Assembly (NCBI RefSeq): GCF_028640845.1
Contig: NC_080541.1
Span: forward strand, 174,191,002-174,255,001
Source of the DNA: Ahaetulla prasina
Taxonomy: Eukaryota; Chordata; Lepidosauria; Squamata; Colubridae
DNA length: 64,000 nt
Direction: 5' to 3'
Shown here: piece by piece, positions 55,905 through 64,000 of the stretch
Layout: each line of letters starts with the position of its first letter
How positions within the stretch are numbered: position 1 is the first letter of the stretch
Notes under the pieces: generated by a model
What the model was told of the DNA's origin: nothing
The model's database searches: none
What the model saw: only the letters and a program-made list of their open reading frames with translations
Position numbers and translations under genes: made by a program

Positions 55905-57570
55905 ATGTATGAGATATTCCTGTCTCTTTCCTTCACTTTTCATTGGAATTGACCCAGTTTTGTTTCATGATGACTAAGATGTCTGGATTGCAACTTCAAA
56001 CCTTGCTTGTCTCTCCCTTGCATATTTTTTTCTGAAATAAACAGAAATACAAGTAAATGATGAGAATTTAGAATACATTTTGGCAACAGGGCACAACATA
56101 TTGATCAGAATGCATAAGCTGATGGAATTAAACCCAAAACTAGTCAGAATGTTTTATTTCAGTGTGATGCATAACTTGATGAAAGCATTTGATAAAGTTT
56201 GTGCAAATTTTGAAAAGTAACCCTAACAGAAGCACAAGATCATTTATTTTTTCTTAATTTAAGGATTGAAGCATCATTAAAGATTTATTTTTGAAATGCA
56301 GTTCTGTTTTGGAGATTGCCAGCCACACTGATCTTCGTTGACTGGAATTTATTTTATGTTTATTTGTTAAATATTAGCATGCTGCTTCTCATTTGTGTAC
56401 ATTATGAATAATACTCTTAATGTTGGGAAATGATAAAACATTTTTGTTTATTACAGATGTTTTGTTTATGATAACTAATAGTTCGCAACTATCTAGTTAA
56501 AAACCACATTGCTTTCTCTTTACATTTCTTCTAATAATTGCAAACAGTAATTCAGTTTATGTTATTTTCAAAGGTGGACAGTGCTAAACCTCCATGGCAA
56601 ATGAAGCCATGAAGAAGTTAGGGTAGATGCTGCAGCAAACAAATGTCATAGCTATCAATCTGCTGGAATAAGAAACATGGGAGTTAAATTGTCTCTGTTG
56701 GTCTCTCTGTTCTTAAGAGGGCCCCTTGGACAAATGGAATTTGCCAAACACTTAAATCTTCCTAACCTGGAGATTTAGTTTGTAATGAAATTTATAAAAA
56801 TCTTAGGGGGGGAAACTATCGAAGTTCTGTTGATGCTATGTTTCCTTTTTTAACATTCATTTTAAATTCACAAATCAATATATATCGTCATTTTTATAAA
56901 TCAGCTTGTCCTTGTTGAGAACATAGTGTGCATATCCAAATATTAATGGGAGAGGATACGCACACTTAATTGCATGTGCATAGCTTATAATTTGTTTCTC
57001 TTCAGAGGAAGTGATGCTTTGACTTCTAGATATTCTAACCAGCCTGTGTAACACTTTGAACATCAGTATAAAGAGAGCAGGGAAAATAATGTGCTGGGAT
57101 CGTCAACTGTCACGCCTTTTGCATCTTTGGCTTGCTTTCAACCAAAGAGAGGCAGAGAAGCTGGACAAATCGATCTTTATGAATTCCCATGTGCAATTAT
57201 CTCTTCAACTAGTGAGCAGCCCAGGGTTTAATGGTTAGAGCTGCGCATGAAGCCTCAAAGAGAGTCTGGCTTCAATTGAGCCTTTTCCAAAAGGTTCTTT
57301 CAATGTGACTCTACAAAGCAAAGCATGTTCATATGCAGAAGACATTTCAGTTGAAGTGAAGAGGGCGGGTGAAGCTTTGATTGGTGACATCAAGTCAGAA
57401 CACTTTGCTTTTCTATTTCAGCTCTCCATTTTGTTCCAGCAGTTGCAGTTAACGTGGGTCTGTAAAGTAGTGTCACTTGGCGCAACTTGTTAAACTTTCC
57501 CCAGAATATGATGCAGTTTCTATTGTTCAGAATATCAGGCATATTTTGAAAAAGTGAATGGTTGGTATTA
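55905..57570. other. Low-repeat stretch, no exon recognised
   Basis: No transposon recognised. Around 57365-57390 a GGGCGGG box is followed by GATTGGTGAC (inverted CCAAT), a possible regulatory site, without an identifiable exon beside it. Confidence 0.3.
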
Positions 57571-57760
57571 GAAAGCCAGTTTGGTGCACCAGGTTAGAAA
57601 CCAGGAACGACAACTTTAATTCTGCCTTAAGCACAAAGCCAACTGGGTGACTTTGTGACTAGTCACTTTTTCCTCAGTTGTGGGAAGAAGCAAACCACTT
57701 TCCCATTGAACACATTAACACATTGAAGTGCTTATTTAAAGAAGATTTTAGAATATAAAT
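57571..57760 (+). mobile_element. Degraded tRNA-derived SINE
   Basis: CAGTTTGGTGCACCAGGTTA, TTCTGCCTTAAGCACAAAGC and CTGGGTGACTTTG follow the layout of the SINE at 48717. Diverged. Confidence 0.5.
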
Positions 57761-58495
57761 TTTAAGTTGCCAATGAATATGGACTAGAAGCAGTATGAAA
57801 TTATGGGGGGAACTTGTAAGGATGGTATGGCTCAAGAACATTTTCCCATTCCATACATCAAGCATCAACTATGTTTAAAATTATTTAAATTCCTACCATT
57901 TTTTGTGTTAGCAAAGCTAGCTGAGAAAGATGGAAGTAGCAATCAAAAATAAGGAATTCATGTTGAATGGCTGCACTGCAGGAATAAAGCAGAAGGAGCA
58001 GAAGTTTTGAATTGTATTTGCTTGATTTTGGGCTTACATACCTTGACAGTTTTGCAACCTCTAGGCTTGCACACCAGAGTTATCAGACAGTTCTTCACCG
58101 AAATTAACAAGTGGCAATGCACCCGCCCTCTGCACAATCTTCGCAAGCTCTTTGCCCTCCAGAGCTGTTGAGTCTTGAAACTACTCCCATGATCACTAAC
58201 TATGCTGGCTCCAGCATTGTAGGAGTTCAATTCCAGTTGATAAAGATGGCATTGGGAGGAAGCAAACTGCTCTGTGACATCTTAAGCAAGAATGGAGTGC
58301 AACTTTGGGAATTTGAACATCACTAGCAAGTACAACCTATCAGTTTCCTCTTCCTTGCTGCATTTACCAGGAATGGCTTTTATTAAATAAAAGTATCAAA
58401 AAGTCTTATTGAGTTTTGTGTTACCGTGGTTTACAGAAATAATACTGACAGACACAGCCAGTGAAGGGTGTGATTGAGAGGCTTGTGGATTCATG

Positions 58496-58891
58496 GTGGT
58501 GACTCTAGATAAGAGCATTTTCTCTGTTTGGCAGTTCTCAGTAACTTCAGAATTGGAAAAGGTTTTGAAAGGCCTGGCATGGCCTTCCTCTTCTTCTTCT
58601 TTCTGATATCTGAATGGTAGGGACTAGCAGGGTTATCTCCACTATTAAGCAGAATAAAAAATGACACATGGAAGAAAGAGAGAAGCCATGAATCGTGGTG
58701 ACTCTAGATAAGAGCATTTTCTCTGTTTGGCAGTTCTCAGTAACTTCAGAATTGGAAAAGGTTTTGAAAGGCCTGGCATGGCCTTCCTCTTCTTCTTCTT
58801 TCTGATATCTGAATGGTAGGGACTAGCAGGGTTATCTCCACTATTAAGCAGAATAAAAAATGACACATGGAAGAAAGAGAGAAGCCATGAA
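58496..58891. repeat. 199-bp tandem duplication
   Basis: 58496-58692 and 58695-58891 are identical as far as I can compare (from GTGGTGACTCTAGATAAGAG to AGAGAAGCCATGAA), with a period of 199. No transposon boundaries recognised. An assembly artefact is possible. Confidence 0.9.
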
Positions 58892-59148
58892 AATCCTGCC
58901 TGGATTTTCCTGCTTTTTCAGGTGTATAGATGGTCTGTGTCTTATAGCAAGGTCCACTTCAAAACGTGCTATGAGAAATTATATATCAAAATATGTTTTA
59001 TTCTTTATATGGTTTCCATCTTCCCTTAAAACATTAACAGAAACCACAATGGACTGAGAATCAGCGTCTCCACTAGATAATTGACAGTCAAGCTGAAAAC
59101 AAGTTAATCAACTAAAATGAGCAAAAATTGTTCAAACCCTGACATAGT

Positions 59149-59389
59149 AGAGCCGAGGTGGCTCAATGGTTAGAGTGTAGTACTGCAGGCTACTTCAGCT
59201 GACTGCTAGCTGCACTTCAGCAGTTCAAATCTCACTGGCTCAAGGTTGATTCAGCCTTCCACCCTTCTGAGGTGGGTAAAATGAGGACCCAGGTTGTTGG
59301 GGGCAATATGCTGACTCTGTAAACCGCTTAGAGAGGACTCTAAAACACTATGAAGCGGTATATAAGTGCAAGTGCTATTGGTATTGCTA
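59149..59389 (+). mobile_element. Sauria-type SINE
   Basis: tRNA-related head with A box TGGCTCAATGGTTAG and B box GTTCAAATCTC (59223-59233). The tail region TGTAAACCGCTTAGAGAGG and GAAGCGGTATATAAGTGC is typical of Sauria SINEs, which use Bov-B LINE machinery. Nearly full length. Confidence 0.85.
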
Positions 59390-59928
59390 AATAAGTTACC
59401 CACACCTAACACACATATAGAAAGATAAGGCCTGCAAACAAATAGAGTTAATTAAATTAGGTCTCCCAGCAGAAATGCATTTTCACAAGAATAAATACAA
59501 TAAACATAGACACACGCACATACAGTACATACACAGAGAGAGAGAGATACAAACAAATGTCATTCTAGAATCAACACATAGACACTTCCACATCCCAGAC
59601 AAGCTTCCCTATAAAATCTGCTACTGTACACCATTTCTCTGCAGCTGCTCCTAAAAGCAAACTGTTTTGCTTTTAGGAATAAATATTTCTTCTTTCTGGA
59701 TCTCATTTTTATTTATTCTTGCACATCCCCATCTCGCATTAGAACCCCACATTATTCTTCTGACAGTGCATTAAGTCTGATGCCATTTTGTCTAACTCTG
59801 ATACTGTAGCTAAAAGTCTTGAGCCAGCCTTGGAATATAGGGAGATGATAAACAAGCATGATTTTCCTTGAAATCTTGAGATTACTTTTGCAAGCTGAAC
59901 TGAACTGACAATTGTTATCAATACTTTC
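59390..59928. other. Intergenic stretch, no gene seen
   Basis: No exon seen; includes a short CA/GAGA simple run at 59510-59545. Confidence 0.4.
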
Positions 59929-59929
59929 A

Positions 59930-60821
59930 TCTTTTTTTTTATTTTGTCACAACAGTATACACAAGCATCAACATAAAATAACTACATATCATATAAGCAT
60001 ATATATGAGCAAAAGTATGCAATAACTATATTAATTTGATATAATGAAAGGAAACAATAGGACAGGAACGGTAGGCACGCTTGTGCTCTTATGCACGCCC
60101 CTTACAGATCTCTTAGGAATGGGGTGAGGTCAATAGTAAACAGTTTTTGGTTAAAGCTTTTGGGATTTTGAGAAGAGACCACAGAGTCAGGTTGTGTGTT
60201 CCAAGCGTTAATAACTCTGTTACAGAAGTCATATTTTCTGCAATCAAGATTGAAGCTGTTAACATTAAGTTTAAATCTATTGTGTGCTCTTGTATTATTG
60301 CGATTGAAGCTGAAGTAGTCTTCAACAGGAAGGACATTGCAATAGATGATTCAATGTGTTAAACACAGGTCTTGTTGGAGTCGGCGAAGTTCTAAGTTTT
60401 CTAAGCCTAGGATTTAAAGTCTGGTGGTATAAGGTATTTTGTTGTTTTCAGAGGAGAGGAGAACTCTTCTTGTAAAATATTTCTGGACACATTCAATTGT
60501 ATTAATGTCAGAGATGTGGTATGGGTTCCAGACAGGTGAGCTGTATTCAAGAATAGGTCTAGCAAATATTTTGTATGCTCTGGTTAGTAGTGTAGAGTTT
60601 TTGGAAAAGAAGCTATGCAAAATTAGGTTTACAAGTCTTAGAGCCTTTTTTGCTATGTAGTTGCAGTGGGCTTTGGCACTTAGATCATTTGATATGAAAA
60701 CTCCGAGGTCTTTAGCAGGGTGGGGGTCATCTGTAAGGTAATGTCCATCAAGTTTGTACTTAGTGTTTGGGTTCTTTTTTCCAATATGAAAGACTGAGCA
60801 TTTGCTGGTTGAGATTTGAGA
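59930..60821 (-). mobile_element. CR1-type LINE 3' end, frames broken
   Basis: The minus strand runs from FHIGKKNPN-like sequence (60790) through RSFFSKNSTLLTRAYKIF-like sequence to the C-terminus and shared 3'UTR with an A-rich tail. 5'-truncated at about 60821. It retains the GATGACCCCCACCCTGCTAA stretch that is shortened in the 41262-43827 copy. Confidence 0.85.
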
Positions 60822-61576
60822 TCTTCTCTAATACACAGGGAACAGGGAAGCCAGAGATTGATTTGAATAATTTTGCATTTGAGTTTTGTTCTCTTAAAAG
60901 TGAAAAACGGCCCATGAAAATGTCACCAACATTTTAACATTTGGCATTTAATATTTTGACTACCCTAATTTTAGGTTTAAAATGTCGTTAGGATAAAGAT
61001 CCTACCAGGGCCTATGGACATGATTTGGCCTCACTCACTGACCTTCTCAATTGCTAAGTGTAGCTCTTGGCTTTCAGGAGAGACTGATTATTTTTGCTTT
61101 GTAGCAAAGCAGGAAGCACATCAACAGGACCCAGGCAGTAGCTAGCAGAAGGGCAAATTGTTATAATGGAACAATAAATTGGGCTACAAGACAGTTGCAA
61201 AGAGCTTAAGAAAGGGGAATGGAGAGGAAAATGGCCTAAAAGAAATGCAGTAAGATGCGAGAGGCAAGAGGCAATATCAGCCTTGGACATTGATACTTGC
61301 GGATCGCAAGGAAAGTGGTCAGCCTGAGGATAATCAGAGCAAAAGCGAGAGAGCTGGGATTTTTATGCTGGCAGGCTGATAAACTCAAAGAAATGACAAA
61401 CAGAAGAAGCTGAAGCCAAGAAAGAACTAAGGAAAAGAATTACTTAGCCCTGTGATCAAGGCCAGAAAGTTATTGGTTTATTGAGAGGTTCATTGATGGG
61501 CCCTAAAAATTGTGAGAAAGAACTTCTGGAAAAAGAGCTTCGTTCTTTAATTCACAAAAAACTGCCAATCCAATTA
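60822..61576. other. Intergenic stretch, no gene seen
   Basis: No exon or repeat recognised. Confidence 0.4.
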
Positions 61577-61584
61577 GGTCAAAG

Positions 61585-61934
61585 AATGGTGAAATTCAAA
61601 TTTTTTTTACTACTGGTTCTGTGGGCATGGCTTGGTGGGCGTGGTGTGGCTTGGTGGGTGTTTCTTGGTGGGCGTGGCAGGGGAAGGATGCTGCAAAAAT
61701 CTCCATTCCCACCCCACTCCAAGGGAAGGATACTGCAAAATCCCCATCCCCACCCCCCTCCAGGGGAAGGATACTGAAAAATCCCCATTCCCTCCAACTC
61801 CAGGGGAAGGATACTGCAAAATCTCCATTCCCACCCCACTCTGGGGCCAGTTAGAGGTGGTATTCTCCGAACTACTCAAAATTTCAGCTATCGGTTCTCC
61901 AGAAGCTGTCAGAACCTTTTGAATAGCACCCCTG
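61585..61934. mobile_element. hAT-type MITE with perfect 8-bp TSD
   Basis: Left end AATGGTGAAATTC (first bases decayed), right end AGCACCCCTG. The TSD ggtcaaag is identical at 61577-61584 and 61935-61942. It contains four near-tandem units around AAGGATACTGCAAAATCCCC (61683-61830). Same family as 32841 and 36121. The overlapping frames on both strands are artefacts of this repeat. Confidence 0.88.
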
Positions 61935-61959
61935 GGTCAAAGGGTGTTCCTTTTTTTTT

Positions 61960-62032
61960 TGTTTACATTTATACCCCGCCCTTCTCCGAAGACTCAGGGC
62001 AGCTTACAATGTATAAGGCAATAGTCTCATTC
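61960..62032 (-). mobile_element. L2-like LINE/SINE 3'-end fragment
   Basis: TTATACCCCGCCCTTCTCCG and AAGACTCAGGGCAGCTTACA match the 3' end of the 45242-47205 element. Confidence 0.55.
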
Positions 62033-62309
62033 TATTTGTATATTTTTTTTTTTACAAAGTCAACTTATGAGGAAGTCTCAAGCTCTTGGTGTCTGAGCTG
62101 AGTTTTAAAATGCCAAGAAGTGACAGTGAACCAATGAAGGAAAACCTTTAAACTGGAAAGCATGGTTTGGTTCTGTCTGCATGTGACTGTTGCTTTGAAG
62201 TCCCTCTTCCTAAGCAGAAAGAGCATAACGGAGCTCTCAGGGCTGGGGGGGAATCATACAATGATAGCTGCTAACTAGACACTTTTTAGATGTCTTAAAG
62301 TGACACTTA

Positions 62310-62739
62310 CTGCCTTTTTTGGAGTATAAGATGTACCTTTTTCCCCCAAAAAAGAGGGTGAAAATCCGGGTGCGTCTTATACTCCAAATGTAGCCCATGT
62401 AGCTTCTCAAACAGAGGTTTCAGAGGCTGAAAGAAGCTTCAGAAAAGAAGCTCCCAAACAGAGCTTCAGAGGCTTTTTTTCTGAAGTTCTGTTTTGGAGG
62501 CTTTCAGAGGCAGAAAAAAGTTTTTTTTCTGAAACAGAGTTTCAGAGGCAGAAGAAAAAAGAAAAAAAAGGGAAAAAAAGCAAGGCGCAGAGCTCACAAC
62601 CATGGAACCTGTTGCTAAAATTCACCTCTGGGAACAGCTGATTGGGGGTATTCCGGTAGGCCAATCCACCTGCCAATCAGCTTTTTTCTTATTTTCCTCC
62701 CCAAAAACTAAGGCGCGTCTTATACTCTGAAAAATACGG
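62310..62739. mobile_element. TA-flanked MITE, CCGTATTTTTCGG family
   Basis: The left end CTGCCTTTTTTGGAGTATAA is decayed; the right end TCTGAAAAATACGG is intact. TA lies at 62308-62309 and 62740-62741. The interior is clearly shared with 31120-31610 (GAGCTCACAACCATGGAACC, TGGCCTACCGGAATACCC-type segment). Confidence 0.8.
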
Positions 62740-63104
62740 TAAGTGCTTAAATATATTCTAATCTCATTTTAGCCCCTGGTCAGGCACCAGGAGCCTTCTG
62801 TGCCATTCACCATTCTTGATCATGATTTAGCTGTTTGGAAGCTTTTGCTTCTTAATTATTTATAACATATTTAACAATTTATGTCTTCAAACTTCAGAAT
62901 TTCCCCAAGCTTGCATGTACTTGCCTCTTGCATGTCAGTGGTACCGTATGGCTACATAAAATGAAATTGAATTTGCTATTAACAAATGGGATATTTACAC
63001 ATTCAGTGAGTACAGAAAAGATGTATGCACTTCCATTTTCCCCTCTTGTAACAGTACCAACTCACTTTGAATATAGTAACTCTTTTTTCCCTGTTATTTC
63101 TTTT

Positions 63105-63176
63105 CCAAAGCTGTCTGAGGAACTCTGGGAGTTGAAGTCCACAAGTCTTAAAGTTGCGAAGGTTGGAGACCCCTGC
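63105..63176. mobile_element. Half of a palindromic hAT-type MITE
   Basis: CTCTGGGAGTTGAAGTCCAC to GGTTGGAGACCCCTG is the right half of the 17413/26087 family. The left half is missing. Confidence 0.7.
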
Positions 63177-63489
63177 CCTGGATGGAGAAGTTTGGAGTCC
63201 CTTTGATGGTATCTTCAGTCTTGATTGCCTGTTTGCTCGGCCTCTCTTTGTTCCTTGGCCTCCCAAAAGTAGCCTATAAGCCAAACCATACAATTTGTGC
63301 GTAGAAGATCCTGATCAGCCCAAAAGTGTAGCTGAGTGTAATCTTCTCTGCTGGTGTTTTATATCTTAATCATGTTCCCTAACAATGGCCATAGTAATCT
63401 GTTGCCCTTCCAATTTCAAACTTCATCTCCCTTCAACCCAGCTAAGTTACTTGCCTCAGTTCCAGATACTTGGAGGGTTCTCACAGGGA

Positions 63490-63800
63490 ATCTTGAGCAG
63501 AACTCTCGATATGGCAAGAAAAGAATCCACAGACATATTGAAGCTTGTCTGATATCTAAAGGGCTGCCACAAAGAAGAGGAGGCCAATCTATTCTCCAAA
63601 CAATCTAAAGGCAGAACAAGAAGCAATGTTAGAACAGTTAATCAATGGATCAGCTTGCCTTCAGAAGTTATGGGTGGTCCATCACTGGAGGTTTTTAAGA
63701 AGAGATTGGGCAACCATTTGAAATAGTATGGGATCTCCTCCTTGTGAGGAGAGGGTTGGACTAGAAGGCCTCCACGGTCCCTTCCAACTCTATTATTCTA
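63490..63800 (+). mobile_element. CR1 LINE 3' end
   Basis: Sense CR1 end: AGAACAGTTAATCAATGGAT, TCACTGGAGGTTTTTAAGAA, GGTTGGACTAGAAGGCCTCC, CCCTTCCAACTCTATTATTC. Only a single ATTCT tail unit remains, unlike 25079. Confidence 0.8.
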
Positions 63801-64000
63801 TTGGTTCTTTGGATTTTTTTAAAAAAATCATTTTGCTTCTAGTTGCTGTTTTGTGGACAGCAATCATTGGTATCAAGCTTGAAAACTCATGAAAATGTGG
63901 GGAAAGAGTTACTTGGTAGTCCCAAAAGTGCTTTTTTCCCAAAAGGTGACTAGACTTTGCCAATTGGACAACCATGACCTGGATGACTGAGAATCTGCGT

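Noticed and set aside
51320..58490. PIK3R3 N-terminal coding exon
   Set aside because: No reading frame resembling the p55-gamma N-terminus or an SH2 domain was seen.
61579..61922. Repeat-like frames with FCSILPL or GKDTAKSP motifs
   Set aside because: Translations of the tandem AAGGATACTGCAAAATCC units of a hAT MITE; the same motifs appear at 36109-36431 and 55582-55977.

Overview
This is a eukaryotic, non-coding-rich window from a squamate reptile, most likely a colubroid snake. The pointers are a vertebrate tetraspanin gene with small spliced exons, a Sauria-type SINE, CR1 LINE 3' ends carrying (AATAG)n microsatellite tails (a known feature of snake CR1s), and many short hAT and TA-flanked inverted-repeat elements. 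No prokaryotic genes, CRISPR array or RNA gene is supported.

One host gene can be supported in full: TSPAN1 on the minus strand. Its seven coding exons, 37864 down to 23310, join to 244 codons. Every junction is phase 0 with GT-AG signals, and the product has four membrane segments, a CCG motif and six cysteines in the large extracellular loop. A possible 5'UTR exon lies near 39421-39480. No exon of a neighbouring gene was recognised. In mammals TSPAN1 lies between PIK3R3 and POMGNT1, so PIK3R3 would be expected to the right on the plus strand; a CCAAT-rich stretch near 53 kb is the only weak hint.

The rest is mobile DNA. (1) 0-17 kb: hAT-type and TA-flanked MITEs, microsatellites, a CR1 LINE split by an L1 (10.9-13.0 kb) and a solo LTR with a 5-bp target duplication (16658-17241). 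(2) 17.9-22.9 kb: a 3.57-kb TA-flanked element with a broken pogo/Tigger-type transposase. Its two ends match the two ends of the ~375-bp MITEs nearby, so it looks like their parent. It holds a CpG-rich nested fold-back of about 0.85 kb, and a 568-bp tandem duplication with MITE-bounded edges follows. (3) 23.3-39.5 kb: TSPAN1, with MITEs, CR1, Penelope-like and SINE insertions in its introns. (4) 40.3-48.4 kb: a dense nest of LINEs (R4-like with a restriction-like endonuclease, CR1, Rex1-like, L2-like) and a Penelope-like remnant; several later insertions sit at resolvable junctions. (5) 48.4-64 kb: mostly unique sequence with scattered SINEs, MITEs and CR1 ends, plus a 199-bp tandem duplication.

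I found no undescribed enzymatic or defence system. The most interesting structures are the parent element with its fold-back, the MITE-bounded duplication, and the nested-insertion record. All family names come from recognition of motifs and termini, not from database searches.
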